Shown here in pieces: positions 23,336-32,859 of a stretch of 33,947 nucleotides of DNA (position 1 is the first letter of the stretch; each line of letters starts with the position of its first letter). Source of the DNA: an uncultured Pelagibacteraceae bacterium (GTDB taxonomy: Bacteria; Pseudomonadota; Alphaproteobacteria; Pelagibacterales; Pelagibacteraceae); contig CACKYY010000012.1 in the NCBI GenBank assembly GCA_902604525.1, positions 1 through 33,947 on the forward strand. Reading direction: 5' to 3'. A model generated the notes under the pieces. It ran no database searches, was not told where the DNA came from, and was given only the letters and a program-made list of their open reading frames with translations. A program made the position numbers and the translations under genes.

Positions 23336-24724
23336 ATGAAATTAAGAAAAGAATTTGATAGCATTGGAAGTGTCAATGTTCCAAATGATAAATTATGGGG
23401 AGCATCTACCCAAAGATCAAATAAATTTTTTAATATTGGTAAAATTTTAGTAAATATTTCCATAATCAAGTCTATTGCAATTATTAAAAGATCTGCAGCA
23501 ATAGTTCATGAAAAAGACAAATTAATTGATAAAAAAATTTCTAAAGCGATTATTAGAGCTTCAGATGAGGTAATTAAAGGTAAGTTGGATGATAATTTCC
23601 CATTAAAAGTCTGGCAGACAGGTTCTGGAACACAAACAAATATGAATGTTAATGAAGTTATTGCTAATCGTGCGATAGAAATGATGGGCGGGAAAAAAGG
23701 TTCAAAGAAACCTGTTCATCCAAATGATCATGTAAATAAATCACAATCTACAAATGATGTATTTCCAACTGCAATGCATATATCAATTGTAAAAGAAACT
23801 TTAAGTAAATTATTACCAAATTTAAAGATTTTAGAAAAAGAATTAAACAGAAAATCTAAAGTATTTAAAAATATTGTAAAAATTGGACGGACACATCTTC
23901 AGGATGCAACTCCTCTTTCATTGGGTCAAGAATTTTCAGGATACCATGTGCAAGTTAAAAAAAGTATCGAAAGAATTGAGTATGCTTTAAAGGAGATTTT
24001 GTTTCTTGCTCAAGGTGGAACGGCAGTTGGAACAGGGATAAATTCAAAGAAAAACTTTGACAAAAAAATAGTAAAAGAAATAGCAAAATTTACTAAAATT
24101 AAGTTTAAACCAGCACCAAATAAATTTGCAGAACTTGCAGCTCATGATGCAATAGTAAATTTTTCTGGGACTTTAAATACTTGCGCAGTAGCGTTAATGA
24201 AAATATCTAACGACATTAGATTTTTAGGATCGGGTCCTCGAGCTGGTTATGGAGAATTAATACTACCAGAAAATGAACCAGGTTCATCTATAATGCCCGG
24301 TAAGATTAACCCAACTCAATGTGAAGCAGTCACAATGGTTTGTGTAAAAGTTATTGGAAACCATAATGGTATAACGATGGCTGGGTCTCATGGACATTTT
24401 GAATTGAATGTTTTTAAACCTTTGATTGCACATAACATTCTTCAATCAATAGATTTAATAGCTGATAGTACTAAAAATTTTGCTCTTTACTGTGTTAAAG
24501 GAATAAAAGCTAATAAAAAGAAAATTCAGGAACATTTAGACAATTCATTAATGCTAGTTACGGCACTTGCACCTCATATCGGCTACGACAATGCTGCTAA
24601 AATTGCAAAGACTGCCCTAAAAAACAATACTACTCTAAAATATGAAACATTAAAAACAGGGTTAATCTCAGAGAAAGATTATAAAAAAATAGTTAATCCT
24701 AAGAAAATGATTTATCCAGCATAA
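23336..24724 (+). CDS. fumC: Fumarate hydratase, class II
   Basis: Iron-independent fumarase of the citric acid cycle, 462 residues, acting as a homotetramer on fumarate/malate. Motifs in order: LWGASTQRSNKFF, the substrate loop GSGTQTNMNVNEVIANRA, HPNDHVNKSQSTNDVFPTAMH, KIGRTHLQDATPLSLGQEFSGY and the catalytic superfamily signature GSSIMPGKINPTQCEA with Ser at about residue 318. The GSGTQTNMN and GITMAGSHGHFELNVFKP patterns favour fumarase over aspartase and argininosuccinate lyase. Codon use is very lysine- and AT-rich, like the neighbours. The 3' end overlaps the convergent AsmA-like gene by 13 bases. Confidence 0.95.
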   Translation: MKLRKEFDSIGSVNVPNDKLWGASTQRSNKFFNIGKILVNISIIKSIAIIKRSAAIVHEKDKLIDKKISKAIIRASDEVIKGKLDDNFPLKVWQTGSGTQTNMNVNEVIANRAIEMMGGKKGSKKPVHPNDHVNKSQSTNDVFPTAMHISIVKETLSKLLPNLKILEKELNRKSKVFKNIVKIGRTHLQDATPLSLGQEFSGYHVQVKKSIERIEYALKEILFLAQGGTAVGTGINSKKNFDKKIVKEIAKFTKIKFKPAPNKFAELAAHDAIVNFSGTLNTCAVALMKISNDIRFLGSGPRAGYGELILPENEPGSSIMPGKINPTQCEAVTMVCVKVIGNHNGITMAGSHGHFELNVFKPLIAHNILQSIDLIADSTKNFALYCVKGIKANKKKIQEHLDNSLMLVTALAPHIGYDNAAKIAKTALKNNTTLKYETLKTGLISEKDYKKIVNPKKMIYPA

Positions 24725-26202
24725 GCTTTGAGTAAATCATTCATCATATTTTTAAAAAATATTTTATTTTGCATATTTGAACCACGAAAATAAATATTAT
24801 TTAATTTTTCGTTAACTTTTTGATTATATTTGCCATCAATAATAATATCATTTAAAATTATTACTTTTTCACCAAATTCATAAGAAAAACGCAAATCAAT
24901 TATTTTTATTTTTTTTCTAAAATTTTTTGGTGTGAGTAAAAATTTATAAATATTTTTATCATTTTTTATATTTATCTGTGATTTTCCATCTAAAAAAAGT
25001 TTACCATCCTTAACAAAAATTAATGTATCAGTTAATTTTATAATTGAATTATTTTTCCACTCTATTTGGGTATCATCTATATCGATTAGGCCTTCTCGAA
25101 TTTTAGATTTTAAAAAGAGATTTATAAAATTTCGATTATTCTTTATTTTGTTAGCATTAATATCTAGCTTGAAGTCTAAATTTTTACTATTAAAAATCTC
25201 AGTTTTTAATAATTCAGCAATTATTGCATTTGTGCCAAATAGATAAGAAGCATTTATTTCTTGAGCATCACCTTCAAGTATAGAATAAAAAGGTTTGAAA
25301 TTAAATATTCCCTTATACATAAATTTTTTATTCTCTAATTCATTAGAATAATTAAACTCAAATAAATTTTTATCAATTTTGTAATTTATTAAACTTTTAT
25401 CTTTATTAAATAACAATGCAGCTGAGCCTGATTTAACATCATCTTTATAATTAAATATATTTTCAATTTGTAATTTTGCAAAATCAATATCTAACTTAGT
25501 AAATATTTTTTTTTCGTCTTTATGGTTGATTACCTTAAGAGAAAAAGGAGTATTAAATATTTCATTTTTTGCGACAAGGATATTTTTTAATTCATTTGGG
25601 TCATAATAATATTTAAAATTCTTAATTATATTTATAAATAAAATTTCATTTTCCGAATCTCTGAAAAAAATATTACTATTTTTAATGTTTAAATTAGTTT
25701 TTAAAAAATTATGATCTAAAAGCTTTATGAAAAAATCACTATTTTTAGTATTCAATTCAAAATTTGCATTCTCCATTATTACCTCATTAATGCTAATATT
25801 CTTTGTGGAGAACAAATTATCTAAAGAAACATAGATTTTTAATTTACCAATTTCTGAGATTTTTTTTTGGTTTTTAATAATATAAGATTTTTTATTAACA
25901 AAATGTGGTCGTGGAAAGAAATTATAATTTAGTTTTTGAGTGAAAGTAAAATCTAAGTTAAATTTATTTAGCAGTTCCTTTTTCAATTCTTTGGAAATAT
26001 CTTCTTGTTTATAAAAAGATGGTGCTAAAAGGTATGAAAAAAATAAAATAAAAAGTGCGACAAATGTAAGGATAATTTTATTATTACTTGCTACATTTTT
26101 TAAATTATCAAATTTTAACTTGTTTAAATTTTGCTCTAATAGACTATTAATAAACTTATTAATGTTTTTTAAATTTTTAAAAAATGAATTTGACTTGGTC
26201 AT
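24712..26202 (-). CDS. AsmA-like inner-membrane-anchored protein
   Basis: Predicted AsmA-family protein; such proteins have a membrane anchor and a large beta-rich periplasmic part and are linked to lipid transport and outer-membrane assembly. I take ATG at 26202 (496 residues); a TTG three codons upstream is also possible. A cytoplasmic tail of about 42 residues precedes one membrane helix (about 43-61, KIILTFVALFILFFSYLLAP). The typical AsmA start then follows, with LNKFNLDFTFTQKLNYNFFPRPHFV and IGKLKIYVSLDNLFSTKNISINEVIMENANFEL. The remainder is repetitive Asn/Lys-rich strands ending in RGSNMQNKIFFKNMMNDLLKAYAG. The N-terminal tail is longer than usual. It is divergent from uvrD (34 bases) and overlaps fumC by 13 bases. 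Confidence 0.72.
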   Translation of the reverse strand: MTKSNSFFKNLKNINKFINSLLEQNLNKLKFDNLKNVASNNKIILTFVALFILFFSYLLAPSFYKQEDISKELKKELLNKFNLDFTFTQKLNYNFFPRPHFVNKKSYIIKNQKKISEIGKLKIYVSLDNLFSTKNISINEVIMENANFELNTKNSDFFIKLLDHNFLKTNLNIKNSNIFFRDSENEILFINIIKNFKYYYDPNELKNILVAKNEIFNTPFSLKVINHKDEKKIFTKLDIDFAKLQIENIFNYKDDVKSGSAALLFNKDKSLINYKIDKNLFEFNYSNELENKKFMYKGIFNFKPFYSILEGDAQEINASYLFGTNAIIAELLKTEIFNSKNLDFKLDINANKIKNNRNFINLFLKSKIREGLIDIDDTQIEWKNNSIIKLTDTLIFVKDGKLFLDGKSQINIKNDKNIYKFLLTPKNFRKKIKIIDLRFSYEFGEKVIILNDIIIDGKYNQKVNEKLNNIYFRGSNMQNKIFFKNMMNDLLKAYAG

Positions 26203-26236
26203 TTTGATCAAGAAATCTTATAAAGTATTATTTTAA

Positions 26237-28273
26237 ATGATAAACAAAGATTATATGGAAAATTTGAATGAACCTCAAAAAGAGGCTGTATTACACCTAG
26301 ATGGTCCACTTTTGATTGTTGCTGGTGCTGGTTCGGGCAAAACTAAAGTTTTAACCTCTAGAATTGCCAATATTATAAAAGAAAAAAAGGCATTTCCCAA
26401 TCAAATTTTAGCTGTAACTTTTACAAATAAAGCTGCAAAAGAAATGCAAAATAGAGTAAGCAATATTTTAGGCTCTGCTGCAACTGGACTTTCTTGGCTT
26501 GGAACCTTTCATTCAATTTGTGCGAAACTGCTAAGAAAACATGCTTCTGCCGCTCAACTAAATTCAAATTTCACAATAATAGATACGGATGATCAAATAA
26601 GATTGATTAAAAATATTTGTAAAGCTGAGAATGTCGATATTAAACAATTGTCCCCAAGATTTATATTAGCAATTTTAGATCGTTGGAAAAACAAAGGATA
26701 TTATCCTTCTGAAGTCATTATTAACAAAAAAGATATTTATGAAAAAACTATCTTACCCTTGTATAAAATATATCAACAAAAATTGACTGATTTAAATTCA
26801 TGTGACTTTGGTGATTTAATTTTACATACTGTTAAAATCTTAGAGAATTATTCTGATATAAGAGAAATTTATTCTAAAAATTTTAAATATATTCTTGTTG
26901 ACGAATACCAAGATACGAATTTTATTCAAAGTAGATGGCTTAATCTTTTGTCTGCGAAAAATAAAAATATATGCTGTGTAGGGGATGATGATCAATCTAT
27001 TTACAGTTGGCGTGGTGCTGAGATTAAAAATTTTCTTGAATTTGATCAGGTTTATGAAAATACAAAGGTTATAAGACTTGAACAAAATTACAGATCATCA
27101 CAGAATATTTTATCTGTTGCCTCTAATTTAATCGCAAATAATCAAAATAGAGTTGGTAAAACATTGAACACAACAAAGGAAGAAGGAGACTTAGTTCAAT
27201 TAAATTGTTTTAAAAATGGAAAAGATGAAGCCATTGGTGTTTCAGATGAAATAGAAAAAAAAATCCAGAAAAAATTTTCATACAATAATGTTGCAATTCT
27301 GGTAAGAGCAATTTTTCAAACTCGAGAATTTGAAGAAAGGTTTCTTAAAATTGGAATGCCTTATAGAATTTTAGGAGGGACTAAATTTTACGAAAGAGCA
27401 GAAATTAAAGATTGTGTTGCTTATCTGAGGTTGATTTATCAAGAAAAAGACGATTTAGCTTTTGAAAGAATCATAAACAACCCCAAAAGAGCAATAGGAG
27501 ATAGTACTCTAAAAAATATTCATGAATTTGCAAAAGAAAATAATTTAAATTTAGAAAGAGCTTCTGTTAAGATGTTAGAACAAAATCTTATAAAGCCAAA
27601 AGCTAAAATTGGTTTGGGTTTTTTTGTTAATTCTTTAAATAAATGGAGAAATGATTTGAAAATTAAAAAATCAAATCATGTCAAATTATTACAAATTGTC
27701 CTGGATGAATCAGGTTATTCAGCAATGCTTAAAAATAAAAAAGATTTAGATAACGAAAACAGACTAGAAAATATTAAAGAGTTACTAAGTGCTATGAAGG
27801 AGTTTGATAATTTGGAAAGTTTTTTAGAGCATGTCTCTCTTGCAACTTCAGTAGATCAGGAATGGGATGGAGAAAAAGTTAATATGATGACAATGCATGC
27901 TGCAAAAGGTTTAGAATTTGATGTAGTTTTTTTACCTGGCTGGGAGGAAGGATTATTCCCACATCAAAAATCTATAGAAGAAAAGGGCCAAAAAGGCCTC
28001 GAAGAAGAAAGAAGGCTTGCTTATGTTGGGATAACTAGAGCCAAACAAAAAGCTATAATTTCATTTTCTATGAATAGGTTTTATCAAGGTGACTGGATTG
28101 ACAGTATGGCGTCAAGATTTATTGATGAGTTACCAGAAAAAAATTTAGAAAAAAATTCATTTTTTGATAATGAAGATAATACTGAAGAGGATTTTGAGTT
28201 CAACCAAGATTTTGATGTAGAAGAAGGAACCAGAAGTCCAGGATGGATACGATACCAAAAAAGAATAAAGTGA
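26237..28273 (+). CDS. uvrD: UvrD/PcrA superfamily 1A DNA helicase
   Basis: 3'-5' DNA helicase of nucleotide excision and mismatch repair, 678 residues. Motif Q is LNEPQKEAVLHLDGPLLI, motif I AGAGSGKT (29-36), motif Ia VTFTNKAAKEM, and motif II DEYQDT (222-227). Motif III is VGDDDQSIYSWRGA, motif IV RLEQNYRSSQNIL, motif V VNMMTMHAAKGLEFDVVFLPGWEEGLFPH and motif VI EERRLAYVGITRAKQ. All are intact. The C-terminal tail is short and acidic (NEDNTEEDFEFNQDFDVEEG), ending SPGWIRYQKRIK, a partner-binding-like tail. I see no SOS box before the gene. It overlaps the aminopeptidase gene by 31 bases, or by four if that gene starts at its internal GTG. Confidence 0.93.
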   Translation: MINKDYMENLNEPQKEAVLHLDGPLLIVAGAGSGKTKVLTSRIANIIKEKKAFPNQILAVTFTNKAAKEMQNRVSNILGSAATGLSWLGTFHSICAKLLRKHASAAQLNSNFTIIDTDDQIRLIKNICKAENVDIKQLSPRFILAILDRWKNKGYYPSEVIINKKDIYEKTILPLYKIYQQKLTDLNSCDFGDLILHTVKILENYSDIREIYSKNFKYILVDEYQDTNFIQSRWLNLLSAKNKNICCVGDDDQSIYSWRGAEIKNFLEFDQVYENTKVIRLEQNYRSSQNILSVASNLIANNQNRVGKTLNTTKEEGDLVQLNCFKNGKDEAIGVSDEIEKKIQKKFSYNNVAILVRAIFQTREFEERFLKIGMPYRILGGTKFYERAEIKDCVAYLRLIYQEKDDLAFERIINNPKRAIGDSTLKNIHEFAKENNLNLERASVKMLEQNLIKPKAKIGLGFFVNSLNKWRNDLKIKKSNHVKLLQIVLDESGYSAMLKNKKDLDNENRLENIKELLSAMKEFDNLESFLEHVSLATSVDQEWDGEKVNMMTMHAAKGLEFDVVFLPGWEEGLFPHQKSIEEKGQKGLEEERRLAYVGITRAKQKAIISFSMNRFYQGDWIDSMASRFIDELPEKNLEKNSFFDNEDNTEEDFEFNQDFDVEEGTRSPGWIRYQKRIK

Positions 28274-29952
28274 TAAATAAAATTAAGATTTTAAGAAATA
28301 AATTGAAACAACACAACATAGATGGATATGTTGTTCCAAAGAACGACGATTATTTTACTGAATATTCTAGAGTTAATAGACTTAAAATAATATCAAATTT
28401 TAGCGGATCAGCTGGTCTTGCCATAATTTTAAAAAATAGAAATTATTTATTTACAGATGGAAGGTATTCAATTCAAAGTCAGATCGAATGTGGTAAAAAT
28501 TTTAAAATAATTGGTATTGAAAAATTAATCAATTGTAATTTATTTAAAAATCTTACTCTTGGTATTGATCCAAAGCTTTTTACTTACAAACAAATTAAAA
28601 AGTTTTTCTTAAAATTTAATACTGTAAAATTTATTAATGAAAACTTAATAGATCAAATAGAAAAATTTAAAATCAATAATACAAATCCATTCTTTCATTT
28701 AAATAAAAATATTGTTGGGGAAAGTCATAATTCAAAATTAAATAAAGTTTCGAGATATTTAAAAAAAAATAAATCTGATTATTTATTTATCAGTGCACCA
28801 GAAAATGTGGCATGGATTTTAAATATAAGAGGTAAGGATGGCCCAAATACCCCTATGCCAAACTCAAGATTGATAGTTAGTAAAACCAAAAGATTCTATA
28901 TAATAGCTAACAAGATAAAATGTAAAAAACTAATTAATCAAAAAATTATAAAACCTAATCAAATTATAGATTTAAAAGAAATCTCAAAATTTAAAGGTAA
29001 TAGTTTTATTATTGATGAAAATACTTGTTCAATTTATTTTGAAAATTTAATTAAATCAAAATTTAAAATAAAAAAAAAAGAAGATCCAATTTATTATTTA
29101 AAATCAATTAAGAATAAGACTGAAATAAATCATATGATTAAATCACATATATCTGATGGTGCAGCACTAACTAAATTTTTATACTGGATAAAAAATAAAA
29201 ATAGAAAACAAATTAATGAAGTACAGGCACAAAATAAATTGGAAAAATTTAGAAAACAAAATAAAAATTATCTTTATCCAAGTTTTGATACAATAGCGGG
29301 AACTGGAAAAAATGGAGCAATAGTTCATTATAGAGCGAAACCGGATAATTGTAGGATTATAAGAAAAAAAGACATATTTTTGTGTGATTCAGGTGGTCAA
29401 TACAAATATGGAACAACAGATGTTACTAGAACTCTTTGTTTCTCTAAACAAAATAAGAATATAAAAAATATTTTCACCAAAGTATTAAAAGGCCATATTG
29501 CGGTAGCAAATACGGATCTAAAAAAGGATAATATTGGAAAAAAAGTTGATATTAGAGCAAGAAAATTCCTCAAAAAAAGTAATTTAGATTATGCTCACGG
29601 AACTGGCCATGGAGTAGGTTTTTTTCTTAATGTTCATGAGGGACCGCAGTCAATATCTAAGATAAATAAGGTAAAAATCAAAGAAGGAATGATTTTAAGT
29701 AATGAACCTGGTTTTTACAAAAAAAATAAATTTGGAATTCGTATAGAAAATTTAATCTACGTGAAAAAACAAAATAAAAATTTAGTTTTTGAAAATTTGA
29801 CAATGGCCCCTATTGAAAAAGATTTAATTAATTTTAATCTTCTAACTAATTTTGAAAAGAATTATTTATTTAAATATCATTTAAATGTGTATTCCAAAAT
29901 ATCAAAATATCTAAATTCAAATGAAAAAAAGTGGTTAGCTAGTCTTATTTAA
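28243..29952 (+). CDS. Aminopeptidase P family metallopeptidase (Xaa-Pro aminopeptidase)
   Basis: Two-metal pita-bread peptidase, probably cytosolic, that removes an N-terminal residue before proline. The 569-residue protein has the creatinase-like N-terminal domain (HNIDGYVVPKNDDYFTEYS, SGSAGLAIIL, YLFTDGRYSIQ), a middle domain, and the catalytic domain with metal ligands in DSGGQYKYGTTDVTRTLCF, GTGHGVGFFLNVHEG and LSNEPGFYKKNKFGIRIENL. The C-terminal extension marks the long eukaryote-like APP1 form rather than E. coli PepP. The first ATG (28243) lies in uvrD; a GTG at 28270 overlaps the uvrD stop as GTGA and could be the true start, losing nine residues. Its 3' end overlaps the ligase gene on the other strand by 18 bases. 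Confidence 0.9.
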   Translation: MDTIPKKNKVINKIKILRNKLKQHNIDGYVVPKNDDYFTEYSRVNRLKIISNFSGSAGLAIILKNRNYLFTDGRYSIQSQIECGKNFKIIGIEKLINCNLFKNLTLGIDPKLFTYKQIKKFFLKFNTVKFINENLIDQIEKFKINNTNPFFHLNKNIVGESHNSKLNKVSRYLKKNKSDYLFISAPENVAWILNIRGKDGPNTPMPNSRLIVSKTKRFYIIANKIKCKKLINQKIIKPNQIIDLKEISKFKGNSFIIDENTCSIYFENLIKSKFKIKKKEDPIYYLKSIKNKTEINHMIKSHISDGAALTKFLYWIKNKNRKQINEVQAQNKLEKFRKQNKNYLYPSFDTIAGTGKNGAIVHYRAKPDNCRIIRKKDIFLCDSGGQYKYGTTDVTRTLCFSKQNKNIKNIFTKVLKGHIAVANTDLKKDNIGKKVDIRARKFLKKSNLDYAHGTGHGVGFFLNVHEGPQSISKINKVKIKEGMILSNEPGFYKKNKFGIRIENLIYVKKQNKNLVFENLTMAPIEKDLINFNLLTNFEKNYLFKYHLNVYSKISKYLNSNEKKWLASLI

Positions 29953-31965
29953 CATTTTTAGAAATTCATCTTGATCAATAATTTTAATTTTTAATGCTTT
30001 AGCACTTTCTATTTTTTTTTTGGTTGGTTTTTCACCAGTAATTAAATAATTTAATTTTTTAGACACACTGCTCACAGTTGTGCCAGAATTTTCCTCAATT
30101 AATGATTTTACTTCTGCTCGACTTATACCGTCTAATTTACCAGTTACTAAAAAAGACTTACCTTTCAATAAACCGTTTTTTTCTTCATTTTTGGATTTTT
30201 TTATGTTTAATAATTTTTCTAGTTCATTTAAGACTTCTAGGTTAATTGGTATTGAAAAAAAATTTTTTACTGAATTAATTTGTGTTTCTCCAATTCCATC
30301 GATATTTAATAATTCATCATAATTGTTTTTTTTTGATAAGTTTTTAAAGTTAGTAAATGAGACAAAGTATTTCGATAATAATTTCGCATTTTCTAAACCT
30401 ATATGCCTAATACCTAAAGAATATATTAATCTTTCTAATGAGATATTTTTTTTTTCATTAATAGAATATTTTAAATTCTCTACAGAAAGTTTCCCCCACC
30501 CTTCTAAATTTTCAATTTTATTATAATCTAATTTAAAAATATCTTGTGGAAATTGTACTAATTTTAATTTCCAAAAACTTTCTACAATTTTTTTTCCAAA
30601 GCCATCAATATTAAAAGCATCCTTTGATACAAAATGCTTTAATTTTTCTACAGATATTTTTTCACAAAAATACCCTTCACTAGAACATCTTCTAACAGCA
30701 TCATTTTTTTTAGTTATTAAGTTATATTCTTTTATTGTTTTTGAGCCACAAGAGGGGCACTTTTCTGGAAAAATAAATTTTAGGTTGTTTCTTTTTCTTT
30801 TTTTTAAATCTACAGAAAGAATATGTGGTATTACGTCTCCAGCTCTTTCTACTGTTACTGTATCGCCAATCCTAATATCTTTTCGAATTATCTCATCCTC
30901 ATTGTGTAAAGTTGCATTGGATACTTGTACTCCACCAATATTAATTGGTTTAATTTTTGCAACTGGAGTTAAAGCCCCGGTTCTTCCAATTTGAATTTCA
31001 ATATCCTTGATTTGAGAAACTGCCTTATTTGAGGAAAATTTATGCGCTATAGCCCACCTTGGAGCGTTAGCAACATTTCCTAATCTTTTTTGAAGGGCAA
31101 AGTCATTAACTTTGTAAACGATTCCATCAATGTCAAAATCTAAATCAGCTCTTTTTTTTTCGATCTCATCATAATTGTTTATTAAATCCTTAACTCCACT
31201 AATTAATTTATTTAAAGGATTAATTTTAAAACCCCATTCTTTCAATTTTTTTAAATAATCAGATTGATTTTCAACTTCTAAACCCTTTTGAAAGCCAAAA
31301 GTATAAGCGATAAAGTTTAGTGGAATTTTTTTAGTATCTTCAGGATTTTTTTGTCTTAAAGAGCCTGATGCTGCATTTCTTGGATTTGCAAATTTGTCTT
31401 TCAAAAATTCAAAATCACTATTTTGAATAAAAACTTCTCCCCTAATATCAATTTCCTCTGGAAAACCTTTTGATGATATTATTTTTGGAATATCTTTGAT
31501 GGTAGTTAAATTATTAGTTATATCCTCACCTTCTTTACCATCCCCTCTGGAAAGACCTCTCACAAGGTGCCCATTTTTGTATGTTAATGAGGCAGATATA
31601 CCATCAATTTTGGGTTCAGCACTATATAGAATTTTAAAACCTTCTTTTTTTGATAGAAAATTTGTAATTTTTTTTTCAAAATTTATTAAATCTTCCTCTG
31701 AGAAAGCATTAGATAAAGATAACATTGGAATTTTGTGTGAAGCTTTCTTAAAACTTTTGGATGGTCTATGACCTACTACTTTAGAAGGTGAATTTTTAGA
31801 ACTCAAGAAAATATGACTACTTTCTAACATCATAATTTCTTTTTTTAAATCATCATAAACTTTATCTGATACAAGAGATTTATTTTTATCAAAATAAAAT
31901 TTATTAAATTTATTAATTAACTTTACTTTTTGTAAATATTGTTTGGTGATTTCGCTTTTTTTCAT
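29935..31965 (-). CDS. ligA: NAD+-dependent DNA ligase
   Basis: Replicative ligase that seals nicks with NAD+; 676 residues, full length. The N-terminal domain Ia is followed by the adenylation site KIDG with Lys119, RGDGKEGEDITNNL, NPRNAASGSLRQ and FDIDGIVYKVND. The OB fold includes IQIGRTGALTPVAKI and ERAGDVIPHI. The zinc finger has CPSC and, about 20 residues later, C-x6-C (RCSSEGYFC). Helix-hairpin-helix repeats (LGIRHIGLENAK, NIDGIGETQINS) and a BRCT domain (about 600-672, LKGKSFLVTGKLD) complete it. It begins one base after the bamD stop codon, so lpxC - bamD - ligA are probably one transcript. In many alphaproteobacteria recN lies between bamD and ligA; here it does not. Confidence 0.97.
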   Translation of the reverse strand: MKKSEITKQYLQKVKLINKFNKFYFDKNKSLVSDKVYDDLKKEIMMLESSHIFLSSKNSPSKVVGHRPSKSFKKASHKIPMLSLSNAFSEEDLINFEKKITNFLSKKEGFKILYSAEPKIDGISASLTYKNGHLVRGLSRGDGKEGEDITNNLTTIKDIPKIISSKGFPEEIDIRGEVFIQNSDFEFLKDKFANPRNAASGSLRQKNPEDTKKIPLNFIAYTFGFQKGLEVENQSDYLKKLKEWGFKINPLNKLISGVKDLINNYDEIEKKRADLDFDIDGIVYKVNDFALQKRLGNVANAPRWAIAHKFSSNKAVSQIKDIEIQIGRTGALTPVAKIKPINIGGVQVSNATLHNEDEIIRKDIRIGDTVTVERAGDVIPHILSVDLKKRKRNNLKFIFPEKCPSCGSKTIKEYNLITKKNDAVRRCSSEGYFCEKISVEKLKHFVSKDAFNIDGFGKKIVESFWKLKLVQFPQDIFKLDYNKIENLEGWGKLSVENLKYSINEKKNISLERLIYSLGIRHIGLENAKLLSKYFVSFTNFKNLSKKNNYDELLNIDGIGETQINSVKNFFSIPINLEVLNELEKLLNIKKSKNEEKNGLLKGKSFLVTGKLDGISRAEVKSLIEENSGTTVSSVSKKLNYLITGEKPTKKKIESAKALKIKIIDQDEFLKMLNKTS

Positions 31966-31966
31966 C

Positions 31967-32812
31967 TCAATTAAAAAGAGATTTAAATTTTCTGATTACA
32001 AAATTGCTCTTCTTATTTTTGCTTGTAAGAAGTTTTTTATTTTCATTGTATGTTTTATCAAACATAGCATAAGATTTTTCATACCACTCAGAGGATTGAT
32101 AATTGTAACCCAAAAGTTTAGCATACTTTTTAGCTTCATTATTCAACCCAATTAGATAATAGATTTCTACTAATCTATATAATGCTTCCTCTGTATATAT
32201 ACTTCTATCGTAGTTATCCACGACAGACCGAAATCTATTTATTGCAGAAATCCATTTTTTTTTATCTACGTAATATCTTCCAATATACATGTCTTTTGAA
32301 GCAAGAATATCATTTATTAAATCCATTTTAAAATTTGCATCCATTGAGTATTCTGAATTTGGATATTTTTTAATTAAAATTTCAAAAATTTCCTTAGATT
32401 TTAAAATAGAGTTAAGATCCTTTTTTTCATCAACAATTTGTTCGTAATAACAAAGAGCTAATAAATAATAAGCATAATCTAAATCGTTGTGATTTGAATA
32501 AATTTTTATAAATCTTTCTAATTCTGCCATTGAATCAGCATAGTAATCTTGGATGTAATATGAATAAGCTGCCATTAGAGCAGATTTTGGTGCCCATTCA
32601 GATTGAGGGAAAAGAATTTCAGCTTCATTAAATTTTTTTGCTGCAAATAATACGTCTCCACCATCAAGTGCAACCTTACCCTCTTTGTAAGCTTCTAGAA
32701 CTTGAGCGTCTAAGCTTTTTTCTTTGATAACAGATTTTTTAACTGTTTCATTGGAACATGAGGTAAAAAGAAAAATTAATAGTACTAAAAAAAAATGCGC
32801 AACAAAATTCAT
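31967..32812 (-). CDS. bamD: BamD (ComL) outer-membrane assembly lipoprotein
   Basis: Periplasmic lipoprotein of the BAM complex that inserts beta-barrel proteins into the outer membrane. The 281-residue precursor has a signal ending in the lipobox FTSC, with acylated Cys19 followed by Ser and Asn. TPR-like helical pairs fill the mature protein: AYKEGKVALDGGDVLFAAKKFNEAEILFPQSEWAPKSALMAAYSYY is typical of BamD, as is YALLALCYYEQI-like YYLLALCYYEQIVDE and the later INRFRSVVDNYDRSIYTEEALYRLVEIYYLIGL. Its position between lpxC and ligA supports the call. The C-terminal tail is basic (TSKNKKSNFVIRKFKSLFN). Confidence 0.93.
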   Translation of the reverse strand: MNFVAHFFLVLLIFLFTSCSNETVKKSVIKEKSLDAQVLEAYKEGKVALDGGDVLFAAKKFNEAEILFPQSEWAPKSALMAAYSYYIQDYYADSMAELERFIKIYSNHNDLDYAYYLLALCYYEQIVDEKKDLNSILKSKEIFEILIKKYPNSEYSMDANFKMDLINDILASKDMYIGRYYVDKKKWISAINRFRSVVDNYDRSIYTEEALYRLVEIYYLIGLNNEAKKYAKLLGYNYQSSEWYEKSYAMFDKTYNENKKLLTSKNKKSNFVIRKFKSLFN

Positions 32813-32859
32813 AATTACTTATATATTAATTTGAAGTCTAATTTAAAAGTTTTCTTGAC

